Of a stretch of 36,298 bases of DNA, positions 15,838 to 24,030 are shown piece after piece. The DNA is from DATFWC01 sp045801465. GTDB taxonomy: Bacteria; Pseudomonadota; Alphaproteobacteria; Rhizobiales; Xanthobacteraceae. Location: positions 1 to 36,298 of the forward strand of contig JBJMSU010000010.1 in NCBI GenBank assembly GCA_045801465.1, read 5' to 3'. The notes under the pieces are model-generated. The model saw only the letters and a program-made list of their open reading frames with translations. It had not been told where the DNA came from and ran no database searches. Positions within the stretch are counted from its first letter, which is position 1. Each line of letters opens with the position of its first letter. Both the position numbers and the translations under genes were made by a program.

Positions 15838-17003
15838 GGGAACAGCCGGTCAGAGGCAATCCGTGCGCCGTCCCTGAGGCTGCGGAGCTTGGCCCACACC
15901 ACGTCCGGCGCGACGCGTCCCCAACCGGCGGAGGTATCGAAGCCGCAGTCGGTGCCTGCCAGGACCCGGGTCGGATCCCCGAGAACCGCGGCCACCCGTT
16001 CGATGCGATCAGCCACCACCTCCGGGTGCTCGACGATGTTGGTCAGCGGATCGATGACGCCGGCCACGAGAATCTGGTCGTCCTGCAGCGGATGCGTGGC
16101 GAAGCATTTGAATTCGTGGGCATGGCGCGGGCCTGCAAACGGCAGATAAAATCCGCCGACGTTGGCCTGCTGCACGGTCGGCAGGATATCCTGCAGCGGA
16201 ACGTCGCAATCGTGCGGCGATTCGGAATTTCCCCAGCAGACGTGCATGCGCACGCGGTCGCGCGGCACGTTGCGCAGCGCTTCATTGATGGCGGAAATCA
16301 CCGCTTCGACGAAGGCGACAAACTTCGCCAGCGGCTGGTCCTTGAACGAGATGTGCCGCTCCAGCGCGAGATCGGGCGCATCGATCTGCAGGACGAAACC
16401 GGCGCGCACGATTGCCTCGTACTCGACGCGCAACGCCTCCGCCAGCGCCTTCAGATAGTTCCCCAGCGTATCATAGTGCTGGTTGCGAATCGCGGCCGCC
16501 AACATGCCGGGCGAGGGTGCGTTCATGAAGGATTCGGTGAAGACGTTCGGGTGCTCGGCAAGCACATCGCGGAAATCGCGGCATTCGCCCTCGATCGCTT
16601 CCGTCCCGATGTAGCGTACCTCGCCGACCGCCATCGGCAGGCCTTCCATCGGCGAGACGTGCTTGGCCGCCGCCATCTGCGCCACCCAGCGTTTCTTGAA
16701 CTCGGGATAGCGGTCGACGTCGGCGCGCGAGGGACGCTGCCAATTGCCGCCGAGGCCGGTCAGCCGATCGCGCAGATAAAGAAAAAAGGACTCGCGCTGC
16801 TGCTCGCCGTTGTTGCCGATATCGACGCCGGCCTCCGCCTGCTTCGGCACGATGGCGCGCATCGCCTCGCGGCCAGCGGCGGCGATATCATCCGTGCTGA
16901 CGTGCGCGCCTTGCGCACGCCGCACGAACAATTGGGTTAAATCCTCCGGGCGTGGCAGGCTGCCGGCGTGCGTGGTCAGGATTCGTTCCGTGCTGCGACG
17001 CAT
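15834..17003 (-). CDS. MetE-like methyltransferase / CoM transferase-like protein
   Basis: Encodes 389 residues of the cobalamin-independent methionine synthase C-terminal superfamily (UROD/MetE barrel), about half the length of full MetE because the folate-binding N-terminal half is absent. Zinc-site candidates are H254 and C256 (RMHVCWGN) and C353 (AGTDCGFDTSAG); the glutamate ligand of MetE has no clear equivalent, with E297 (HAHEF) the nearest. Short proteins of this kind include epoxyalkane:CoM transferase and many unassigned thiol alkyl or methyl transferases. AGGTG lies just before the ATG at 17003. It is coupled by ATGA to the YeiH-like gene and follows tctC, separated by an inverted repeat. 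The true acceptor is unknown. Confidence 0.85.
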   Translation of the reverse strand: MRRSTERILTTHAGSLPRPEDLTQLFVRRAQGAHVSTDDIAAAGREAMRAIVPKQAEAGVDIGNNGEQQRESFFLYLRDRLTGLGGNWQRPSRADVDRYPEFKKRWVAQMAAAKHVSPMEGLPMAVGEVRYIGTEAIEGECRDFRDVLAEHPNVFTESFMNAPSPGMLAAAIRNQHYDTLGNYLKALAEALRVEYEAIVRAGFVLQIDAPDLALERHISFKDQPLAKFVAFVEAVISAINEALRNVPRDRVRMHVCWGNSESPHDCDVPLQDILPTVQQANVGGFYLPFAGPRHAHEFKCFATHPLQDDQILVAGVIDPLTNIVEHPEVVADRIERVAAVLGDPTRVLAGTDCGFDTSAGWGRVAPDVVWAKLRSLRDGARIASDRLFP

Positions 17004-17036
17004 CGGTTCACCTGTGGTCCGTCGTTCGCGCGCAAA

Positions 17037-17096
17037 GCGGGAACCCATGACCACCGGCCTACGGAAATCACCCCGACGGCGTTCATGGGTTCCCGC
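17037..17096. repeat. 14-bp inverted repeat between tctC and the MetE-like gene
   Basis: GCGGGAACCCATGA (17037-17050) and TCATGGGTTCCCGC (17083-17096) are exact inverted copies 32 bases apart. The GGGAACCCAT arm followed by CTTCGCG-type sequence is a pattern I know from dispersed intergenic repeats of Bradyrhizobium-like genomes. Here it splits a minus-strand block and could end or thin out transcription from the tct operon into the MetE-like gene. Confidence 0.7.
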
Positions 17097-17129
17097 CTTC
17101 GCGCCGCCTTCGCGGGGACGACTGACAGC

Positions 17130-18140
17130 CTACTTCAGCCGTCCGGTCTTGACGTAGAACTGGCGCTCGGCCTCGATGTAAGTGGCGAGATCGTCGGCCA
17201 GCTTGGTCGAGGTCGCGAGCTTCGGATCGAAATAGACGCCCTGTTTCTTGTACTCGGCGATCAGCTCCGGATCCTTCATTGCCGTTTGCACCTGCGCGCC
17301 GAGATAGGCCTTGCGGTCGGCCGGCGTGCCGCGCGGCACCACGGCGTAGCGCACGACCTGCCAGAGATATTCGTTGCCGCCGAGCACCTCGTTGAAGGTC
17401 GGCATGTCTTTCAGGAAATCCATGCGGGCTGCCGCCGCGACCGCCAGCGGCGCCACCTTGGCACCGTCGAGGTGACCGCGGAATTCCGAATAGAAGCCTT
17501 GCGCGACGTCGACATTGCCGCCCACCAGCGCGGTGATGCCGGCGCCGCCGCCCTGGAACGGCACGCGCAGGAACTTGGCGCCGCTCGCCGCTTCGATCTG
17601 CTCGACGATGTAATCCCACATGCTGCCGGGAACGGTCGCCACGCGGATGGTGCCGGGCTTGTCCTTCGCCGCCTGCACGATCTGCTGCAGCGACATGTCC
17701 TTGTAGGGCCCCTCGGTCTGACGCACCCAGGTGAGCGCGTCGGAGTTGAGATAGCCGATCGGTTCGAGATCGTTGAGCGACCAGCGCGCCTGCGCCCGCA
17801 GCATCGCATCGCCCCAGACGAGGCTGGCCAGCACGCCGACCGTGTGGCCGTCCGGCTTCGCCTGGGTGGCGAGATACGAATGCCCGACCATGCCGGCCCC
17901 GCCGGTACGGTTGTTGACAATGATCTTGTCGCCGCTCCATTTCTCGACGAATTTCGCCAGCAGGCGGGCCGTCACGTCCATGCCGCCGCCGGCCGGGTAG
18001 ACCACCGTGTATTCGATCGGTTGGCTGGGAAAATCCTTCGGCTTGAGCTTTGCCAACTCGGCTTTGGGATCGCCCTGGGCGGCCGCCGGCACTGCCATGA
18101 GGGCTGCCGCCAGCGCGCAGGCAACTGCAATACGTGTCAT
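17130..18140 (-). CDS. tctC: TTT periplasmic receptor, TctC/Bug family
   Basis: Encodes 336 residues. The signal peptide covers residues 1-21 (ending PAAA before QGDP). The Bug core is present but divergent: IEYTVVYPAGGGMDVTARL near residues 42-60 replaces the usual PFPPGG, followed by NNRTGGAGMVGHSYLA. An extra segment of about 15 residues (GDPKAELAKLKPKDFPSQP) lies between the signal and the first strand. Its ATG overlaps the tctA stop by one base, so it is the last gene of a tctB-tctA-tctC operon, unlike the C-B-A order near 4 kb. The ligand is unknown; the variant binding loop suggests it differs from that of the first system. Confidence 0.92.
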   Translation of the reverse strand: MTRIAVACALAAALMAVPAAAQGDPKAELAKLKPKDFPSQPIEYTVVYPAGGGMDVTARLLAKFVEKWSGDKIIVNNRTGGAGMVGHSYLATQAKPDGHTVGVLASLVWGDAMLRAQARWSLNDLEPIGYLNSDALTWVRQTEGPYKDMSLQQIVQAAKDKPGTIRVATVPGSMWDYIVEQIEAASGAKFLRVPFQGGGAGITALVGGNVDVAQGFYSEFRGHLDGAKVAPLAVAAAARMDFLKDMPTFNEVLGGNEYLWQVVRYAVVPRGTPADRKAYLGAQVQTAMKDPELIAEYKKQGVYFDPKLATSTKLADDLATYIEAERQFYVKTGRLK

Positions 18141-19627
18141 CAACTTCCTCCCTCGATTCTTGCTTTGCGACGGAACATCAGCGCGACCAGAACGGCGCTG
18201 GCGGCCAGCAGCAGCGCCGTTACCGGCCGCTGCACCAGGATCATAGCGCCGTCGGGCGACATGACCAGCGACTGGCGCAGTGACTGCTCGAGCAGCGGAG
18301 CGAGTACGAAAGCGATGACGAACGGCGCCAGATCGTACTCCAGCTTGCGCAGCACGTAGCCTGCAACTCCGAACGCGAGCATGACCCACAGGTCGAACAC
18401 GTTCTTGTTGGCCGAATAGGTGCCCACCACGGAGAGCAGCAGCACCAGCGGAAACAGCACGCGGTAGGGAATGCGCAAGAGCTGCGCCCACAGGCCGACC
18501 AGGGGCAGGTTCAACAGGAGGAGAAACACGTTGCCCACGTACATGCTGGCCACGATGCCCCAGAACAGGTCGGGTCGCTGCGTCATGAACAGCGGGCCCG
18601 GCTGGATGCCCTGGATGATGAGCGCGCCGAGCAGCAGCGCCGTCACCGGGTTGCCGGGAATGCCGAGGGAGAGAACCGGGATGATGCTGCCGGCGACCGC
18701 GGCGTTGTTGGCGGATTCCGGCCCCGCGACGCCTTCGATCGCGCCCTTGCCGAAGCGTTCCGGATGCCGCGACATGCGCCGCTCGAGCGCGTACGACACG
18801 AACGAGGCGGTGACCGGTCCGCCGCCCGGCACCAGCCCGAGCAGGAATCCCAAGCCGCTGCCGCGCAGGATTGCCATCCATGAGGCGCGCCAGTCGGCCA
18901 GCGTCGGCCACAGGCCGCGGATGCGCTCGGCGACCAGCGTGTTCTTCGTCATGGTCTCGACATTGCTCAGCACCTCGGCCACGCCGAACAGGCCGATGAC
19001 CACCGCCAAAAGCTCGATGCCGCCGCTGAGATCGACCGAGCCGAAGGTGAAACGCTCGCGGCCGTTGACGACGTCGATGCCGACGGCGGCCGAGAGAAAT
19101 CCGAGCGCGATCATCAGCACGCCCTTGATGGTCGAGCCGGAGATCATGAACAGGGTGCAGACGAGGCCAAGCACCATGAGGCCGAAATTCTCCGGTGGTC
19201 CGAAGCGGATGGCGACCGCCGCGATCAGCGGCGCGAAGAAGGTCATCACCACCACGCCCAGCGTGCCGGCGATGAAGGAGCCGATTGCCGCGATGCCGAG
19301 GGCTGCGCCGGCGCGCCCCTGCCGCGCCATCTGATGGCCGTCGATGCAGGTGACGACCGAGGCGGCTTCGCCCGGGATGTTGAGCAGGATCGAGGTGGTC
19401 GAGCCGCCATACATCGCGCCATAGAAGATCGAGGCGAGCATGACCATGCCGCCGACCGGCGACAGCGTGAACGTCACCGGCAGCAGCAAGGCGAGCGCCG
19501 CGAGCGGTCCGACGCCCGGCAAGACGCCGACGAGGGTGCCGATCAGGCTGCCGAGAAAGCACAAATAGAGGTTTCCCGGCGTGAGGATCACGGCAAAGCC
19601 GGTGGCGAGCCCGCCGAGTGCATCCAT
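18140..19627 (-). CDS. tctA: TTT large membrane subunit, TctA family
   Basis: Encodes 495 residues, full length. The paired motifs are visible: GVLPGVGPLAALALLLP near residues 34-50, GGSTTSILLNIPGE near residues 74-87, and LGLVPGGGPVTASFVSY near residues 263-279, followed by EGVAGPESANNAA. It is the inner-membrane permease that works with the adjacent TctB and TctC. The tctB stop is three bases before its ATG and the tctC start overlaps its stop, so the operon is tightly packed. It is clearly homologous to the TctA at 4599-6095 but too different to be a recent copy. Confidence 0.95.
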   Translation of the reverse strand: MDALGGLATGFAVILTPGNLYLCFLGSLIGTLVGVLPGVGPLAALALLLPVTFTLSPVGGMVMLASIFYGAMYGGSTTSILLNIPGEAASVVTCIDGHQMARQGRAGAALGIAAIGSFIAGTLGVVVMTFFAPLIAAVAIRFGPPENFGLMVLGLVCTLFMISGSTIKGVLMIALGFLSAAVGIDVVNGRERFTFGSVDLSGGIELLAVVIGLFGVAEVLSNVETMTKNTLVAERIRGLWPTLADWRASWMAILRGSGLGFLLGLVPGGGPVTASFVSYALERRMSRHPERFGKGAIEGVAGPESANNAAVAGSIIPVLSLGIPGNPVTALLLGALIIQGIQPGPLFMTQRPDLFWGIVASMYVGNVFLLLLNLPLVGLWAQLLRIPYRVLFPLVLLLSVVGTYSANKNVFDLWVMLAFGVAGYVLRKLEYDLAPFVIAFVLAPLLEQSLRQSLVMSPDGAMILVQRPVTALLLAASAVLVALMFRRKARIEGGS

Positions 19628-19630
19628 TGC

Positions 19631-20080
19631 TCACCAGCCCCACGGACCGCGCGGCAGCACCATTCCCAGAACGTGCCCGAACAGCCAAGTGACGACCAGC
19701 ACGGACACGAGCGCCAGCGCGATCGATGCGCCCCAGTTCGTCTGCTCCACCGTACGCAGGAGAATGATCATCGTGACGGCGCCGGTCACGGCGAAACCGA
19801 GGTAAGGGATGCCGATCGCCATCACGAGCAGGCCGGCGATCACCCCGAGGATGCGCCCGAGGGCGGCTCCGCGCGGAAAGTCGGGCGCCAGTGCTCCGTC
19901 TGCGGGACGCAGTAGGAGGACGATGCCGGCCGCCATGACGATGAGCGCCGCAATCAGCGGAAACAGGCCGCTCTCCGGCCCCGCGGGGCCGACCACGCCG
20001 AGCGTCCACGCATAGGACGCCGCCGCCGCACCCAGCAGGACCCAGAAGGCGTTGAGGACGCGCTCGAACATGCTCGTCAT
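19631..20080 (-). CDS. tctB: TTT small membrane subunit, TctB family
   Basis: Encodes 149 residues from the ATG at 20080; a second in-frame ATG at 20071 is equally plausible since neither has a strong ribosome binding site. Four hydrophobic helices are visible (near residues 12-30, 38-58, 75-95 and 115-140), with the typical GPESGLFPLIAA motif after the first. It opens the tctB-tctA-tctC operon. The promoter should lie in the repeat-rich region 20081-20345. Confidence 0.85.
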   Translation of the reverse strand: MTSMFERVLNAFWVLLGAAAASYAWTLGVVGPAGPESGLFPLIAALIVMAAGIVLLLRPADGALAPDFPRGAALGRILGVIAGLLVMAIGIPYLGFAVTGAVTMIILLRTVEQTNWGASIALALVSVLVVTWLFGHVLGMVLPRGPWGW

Positions 20081-20120
20081 TCCGGGATGCGTTGCTGCGT
20101 GGCCGTAAACTCGGCGCGCT

Positions 20121-20293
20121 CCCTCTCCCCGTTGCGGAGAGGGTTGGGATGAGGGGGACAAGATTCTCGATGAACAGGCCCCCTCACCCGGCGCGCAAAA
20201 GCGCGCCGACCTCTCCCCGCTGGGGAGAGGTGGAGCAAGTGGCGCGGCCTCGTGCGCCGACCTCTCCGCACCGGGGAGAGGTGGAGCAAGCGG
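20121..20293. repeat. Patch of GC-rich hairpin repeats
   Basis: Four palindromes lie in a row: CCCTCTCC / GGAGAGGG (20121-20143), GGCGCGC AAAA GCGCGCC (20190-20207), ACCTCTCCCC / GGGGAGAGGT (20209-20231), and a second copy of the last with its flanks. The units at 20203-20242 and 20254-20293 match over about 40 bases at a 51-base period. This CCTCTCC-type repeat is a common intergenic element in Bradyrhizobium-like genomes. It separates the oxidoreductase gene from tctB, both on the minus strand. Confidence 0.75.
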
Positions 20294-20345
20294 CCCCGTC
20301 TCGCCCATTGCGCAGCCGCCCCGATTGCCGAAGCCAAAGCGTTCC

Positions 20346-22295
20346 TCATATCGCCATCCCGGCTGCTTCGCCCTCGTGGATCGCGCAGAAAAGATTGCGC
20401 GGCGCCATACAGTCACCTGCCAGCCGCGTGTCGATCCCGGCGTCGCGCAGCGGCGCGGCGAGCGCGTCGTCGGCGATGCGCGGCGTCGACCACAGGAACA
20501 GCGCGACGTCACGGATCTCCTGCTCGCGTCCGGTGAAGACGTTGCGCCAGACAAGAATGCCGTTGCGCAAGCTGACCGGCTCGGCCGCCATGACGATCGT
20601 GGCATTCGCCTCATAGAGACGGCGATGCACGCCGATGGCGCTGCAGTAATTGACGTTGCGCGCAATCTGCGTGCGCGGCGTGAGCAGGATGAGCTGCCGA
20701 TACGCCTGCGCGAGCGCGTCAGCCACCGCATAGGTCGCGGCGCTGTGGTCCATGTCGAACAGCACGGCGGTTGCGGCGCCGCGGCCGTTCGCGCCTGCCG
20801 GCCATTCGCGCGCGCCAAAACCCTCGCCGACGAAATCGTCCGGCGGACGCTGATGCGATCCGGTCGCGAGAATGACGTGTTCGGGATTGAGCGCCCGAAT
20901 GTCGCCGACGTTTGCCACCTGCCCGAGCTCGACCTTGGCGCCGGCCTGCCGGAGTTGCCGCTCCATCCAGGCGATCACATTGCGATATTCTGCCCGCCCG
21001 GGCAGCGCCGCCTCCCAGGCAAGCTTGCCGCCAGGCTCGGCCGACGCACCGAACAGCGTCACGTCGTGACCGCGTTCGGCGGCAATGCGCGCCGCCTGCA
21101 GCCCGGCAGGACCGGCGCCGACCACGACGACGCGCCGCCGTCGTGCCGCCGGCGTCGGGCGCCAGCCGGACTCAGCCTTTTGCCCAAGCTGCGGGTTGTG
21201 AATTTCCGCCAGCGGCTTGCCGACGTGAATCTCGCCCCAGCAGAAATTGTCGTAGCTCGACGGCCGGATGTCGGCGACACGGCCGTCGCGGGCTTTCGCC
21301 GGCCAATCCGCATCGGCGACCAGCGCGCGGGTGAGGCCGACGAGGTCGCCGGCCTCCTCGCCGAGCGCGACCTCGGCCTCCGCCGGAGTGGCGATGCGGC
21401 CGATCGCCATGACGGGTATCCCCGCTGCGGCGGGCCGGATCTCCTGGTGGATGTGAAGGAAATGGCCGCGGCGGAAGTGCATGTCGGGAACGTGCGTCTC
21501 CAGGCTCAGCGTAAAGTTGCCCTGGCTGTAGGCGAAATAGTCGAGCCCGCCGTCGGCCGCGAGCGCCGCCGTGATGCGCGCCGCCTCGTCCGGGTCGATG
21601 CCGCCGGCGACTCCCTCGTCGCCCGGCATTTTCAGGCCCACCACGAACTTGCCGCCGCACGTCTGCCGGATTCCGTGCGCCACCTCGCGCACGAAACGGA
21701 TGCGGTTCTCGAGCGAGCCGCCGTAGCGGTCGGTGCGCCGGTTCGACCATGGCGAGAGGATCTGCCCGATGAGGTAGCCGTGCGCGCCGTGCAGCTCGAC
21801 GCCGCCCAATCCGCAGCGCTTGAGCCGCTCGGCCACGCCGACGTATTCGTCCGCCACCCGGCGCAGCTCGTCGCTCGACATCACGTGCGGCACCGTCCAG
21901 CTGTAAGCGTCGGGCTGATCGGATATTCCCATCGGGGCGCGGATCGGGCCCCATAGCTGCTGGCGGCCGGGATGCCAGAGCTGCGCGACCAGGCAGGCGC
22001 CGGCGCCTTCGACCGCGGCAGCGGCGCGCTTGAAGCCGTCCTCGTTCTCGGCCTCATAGCCGGTCACGATCGCGCCGTGCGCCAGCGCGGCCGGATCGAC
22101 CGCGATGATCTCGGTGACGATCATGGCGGCGCCGCCCTTGGCGCGCTCGGCGAGGAAATCGATCCACCGCTCGGTGATGCGATGGCCGGCGCCGTAATTG
22201 GTCAAGGTCGCGGCGAGCGCGATGCGGTTCGCCAGCGTGCGGCCGCCGACCTTCAGCGGGCTGAACAGGAGCGGGAAAAACGCGTTGTCGGTCAA
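20346..22295 (-). CDS. Old Yellow Enzyme-type NADH:flavin oxidoreductase, two-domain
   Basis: Encodes about 649 residues from a TTG at 22295, 13 bases after the acyl-CoA dehydrogenase stop (start uncertain). It has the layout of 2,4-dienoyl-CoA reductase and trimethylamine dehydrogenase: an FMN barrel with FSPLKVGGRTLANRI near the start, the signature HGAHGYLIGQILSPWSN at residues 169-185, then a FAD/NAD domain beginning VVVVGAGPAGLQAARIA near residue 389. The region between the domains normally carries four cysteines for a 4Fe-4S cluster (CxxCxxxC plus one more). Here only C352 (DNFCWGEIHVGKP) is present. It is probably co-transcribed with the acyl-CoA dehydrogenase; the substrate is unknown. 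Confidence 0.85.
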   Translation of the reverse strand: MTDNAFFPLLFSPLKVGGRTLANRIALAATLTNYGAGHRITERWIDFLAERAKGGAAMIVTEIIAVDPAALAHGAIVTGYEAENEDGFKRAAAAVEGAGACLVAQLWHPGRQQLWGPIRAPMGISDQPDAYSWTVPHVMSSDELRRVADEYVGVAERLKRCGLGGVELHGAHGYLIGQILSPWSNRRTDRYGGSLENRIRFVREVAHGIRQTCGGKFVVGLKMPGDEGVAGGIDPDEAARITAALAADGGLDYFAYSQGNFTLSLETHVPDMHFRRGHFLHIHQEIRPAAAGIPVMAIGRIATPAEAEVALGEEAGDLVGLTRALVADADWPAKARDGRVADIRPSSYDNFCWGEIHVGKPLAEIHNPQLGQKAESGWRPTPAARRRRVVVVGAGPAGLQAARIAAERGHDVTLFGASAEPGGKLAWEAALPGRAEYRNVIAWMERQLRQAGAKVELGQVANVGDIRALNPEHVILATGSHQRPPDDFVGEGFGAREWPAGANGRGAATAVLFDMDHSAATYAVADALAQAYRQLILLTPRTQIARNVNYCSAIGVHRRLYEANATIVMAAEPVSLRNGILVWRNVFTGREQEIRDVALFLWSTPRIADDALAAPLRDAGIDTRLAGDCMAPRNLFCAIHEGEAAGMAI

Positions 22296-22308
22296 ATCGC
22301 GTTGGCCT

Positions 22309-23484
22309 TCAGATCCGGTTTCGCTCGACCAGCTGCCTGGCAATGATGATCTTCTGCATCTCGTTGGTGCCCTCGCCGATGCATAGGAGCGGCGCGTCGC
22401 GATAATAGCGCTCGATGTCGAGCTCCGTGGAATAACCGTAGGCGCCGTGGATGCGCATGGCGTCGATGGCGTTGGCGAGCGCTGCTTCGGACGCGGTGTA
22501 CTTCGCCATCCCGGCTTCCAGGTCGCAGCGCCGGCCCTCGTCGTAGGCGCGCGCCGCGTTGTAGGTGAGCGCGATCGCCTGCTCGGTGCGCATCGCCATC
22601 TCGGCGAGCTTCAGCGCGATCGCCTGGTGCTCAGCGATCGGCTTGCCAAAGGTCTTGCGCAATTGCGCATAGCGCAAGGAGTCGTCGAGCGCGGCCTTGG
22701 CGAGGCCGCAGCCCCGCGCCGCGATGTTGATCCGTCCAAGCTCGAGGCCGCCCAGCGCGGTCTGCAAGCCGCGGCCCTCCTGGTCGCCGATCAAGGCGGA
22801 GGAAGGCACACGGTAGTCGGTAAAAATGAGCTCGGCGGAATCGATGCCCTTGTAGCCGATCTTTTCGAGCTTGCGCGAGACGGTGAAGCCCGGCCCCTTC
22901 TCGGCAATGAACATGCTCATGCCCTTGTGGCGCGGCTCGGCCGCCGGATCGGTCTTGACCAGCAGCGCGAAGGCCTGGCCGCGGATGCCGTTGGAGATCC
23001 AGGTCTTGGTGCCGTTGATCACGTAGTGGTCGCCCTCGCGCACCGCGCGGGTGCGGATCGCCTGCAGGTCGGTGCCGCAGTCGGGCTCGGTGAGCGCGAG
23101 GCCGCCGCGCACGTCGCCGCTGGCGAAGCGCGGCAGGTACTGCTGCTTCTGCGCCTCGGTGCCGTTGCGCTCCACGCAGGCCGCCATGATCAGATGCGAG
23201 TTGAAGATGCCGGTGAGCGACATCCACACTTCCGATACGCGCTGCACGATCCTGGCGTAGGTCGTTGCCGACAGCCCGAGACCGCCATAGGCCGTGCCGA
23301 TGGTGGCGCCGAACAGGCCGAGCTCCTTCATCTGCGCGACCATCTCCTGCGGATAGATGTCGTCGTGCTCGAGCGCGCGCACGTGCGGGCGGACGTCGCG
23401 TTCGAGCCATCGTCCGATCGAATCCAGGATCTCGGCTTCGTCCTCGCTGCTGTTAAGCGCCGCGCCGGACGCCATAATGCTCAT
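22309..23484 (-). CDS. Acyl-CoA dehydrogenase
   Basis: Encodes 391 residues, typical of the FAD-dependent acyl-CoA dehydrogenase family that introduces an alpha,beta double bond. Motifs seen: ALTEPDCGTDLQAIRTRA (the flavin and substrate loop), GTKTWISNGIRG and, near the C-terminus, CIGEGTNEMQKIIIARQL. E371 in EGT is the catalytic base position of medium-chain enzymes. GGGAGG precedes the ATG. It is the first gene of the long minus-strand block, with the OYE-type flavoprotein right after it; both would act on an acyl-CoA or enoyl-CoA chain. A partial CoA-transferase gene just upstream fits a thioester pathway. Confidence 0.92.
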   Translation of the reverse strand: MSIMASGAALNSSEDEAEILDSIGRWLERDVRPHVRALEHDDIYPQEMVAQMKELGLFGATIGTAYGGLGLSATTYARIVQRVSEVWMSLTGIFNSHLIMAACVERNGTEAQKQQYLPRFASGDVRGGLALTEPDCGTDLQAIRTRAVREGDHYVINGTKTWISNGIRGQAFALLVKTDPAAEPRHKGMSMFIAEKGPGFTVSRKLEKIGYKGIDSAELIFTDYRVPSSALIGDQEGRGLQTALGGLELGRINIAARGCGLAKAALDDSLRYAQLRKTFGKPIAEHQAIALKLAEMAMRTEQAIALTYNAARAYDEGRRCDLEAGMAKYTASEAALANAIDAMRIHGAYGYSTELDIERYYRDAPLLCIGEGTNEMQKIIIARQLVERNRI

Positions 23485-23574
23485 GGCGAGTTTCCTCCCG
23501 GGCGGTTTATTGTCATTCGCCTTGTCCTCGGACGCCCGTCCGGCGATGATTTCACACTCAATCGCCGACTGACA

Positions 23575-23784
23575 AGGAACCCGACGTTTCCGCTCTCAGG
23601 CCTCCGCCTCATCGCGGTCGAGCAATACGGCGCCGGCCCGATGAGGGGCCCCTATGCGGCGTTTGCGCTGGTGTCGGGCGTGCTCTCGGCGCGCGCGACG
23701 GGATAAGGACGCGACATCGACGTCTCGCTGCTGATGCCGCCCTGGCAGAACCTGACCTATCTTGCCGCGCGGGCGGGGCAGTGA
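23575..23784 (+). pseudogene. CaiB/BaiF CoA-transferase remnant
   Basis: In one plus-strand frame the sequence reads PLSGLRLIAVEQYGAGP, the usual N-terminus of a family III CoA-transferase. After a short junction it continues directly with YAAFALVSGVLSARATG, a TAA stop (23704-23706), then GRDIDVSLLMPPWQNLTYLAARAGQ and TGA. The second part belongs roughly 130 residues further on in intact proteins, so the gene has lost its middle, its C-terminal half and gained a stop. There is no ribosome binding site. It lies head to head with the acyl-CoA dehydrogenase gene. Confidence 0.75.
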
Positions 23785-24030
23785 AACCGGCAACATGTCC
23801 GCGTCGCCCGGCGCAATCCGGCAAACGCAAGCGCATGACGAGACGGAACGGATTGGCGCGAGCGCCCTTCCTGCAGGCCGTTTCTCACCAAGACTAACAC
23901 AATCTTTTCGAGCACCATCAGCCGCCGCAGTGGGTATTCTGCAGACCTACCCTGTTGCTATCCTGACCACGTGCAGCCGAAAGCACCAAGCCACGGCCAC
24001 AAAAGCTACGCGAGCGGGAAAGGGGGAGCG

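Noticed and set aside
17130..20009. A 959-codon open frame on the minus strand
   Set aside because: Only its last 336 codons are a real TctC. The rest is an out-of-frame, arginine-rich shadow of the TctA and TctB genes, whose own frames carry clear family motifs.
20203..20293. Possible CRISPR-like repeat
   Set aside because: Only two units, palindromic throughout, with an 11-base gap; no array, no cas genes. It is a REP-type intergenic repeat.
20325..21956. A 543-codon open frame on the plus strand
   Set aside because: It is antisense to the OYE-type oxidoreductase, has shadow-type composition and no domain; GC-rich third positions keep it open.
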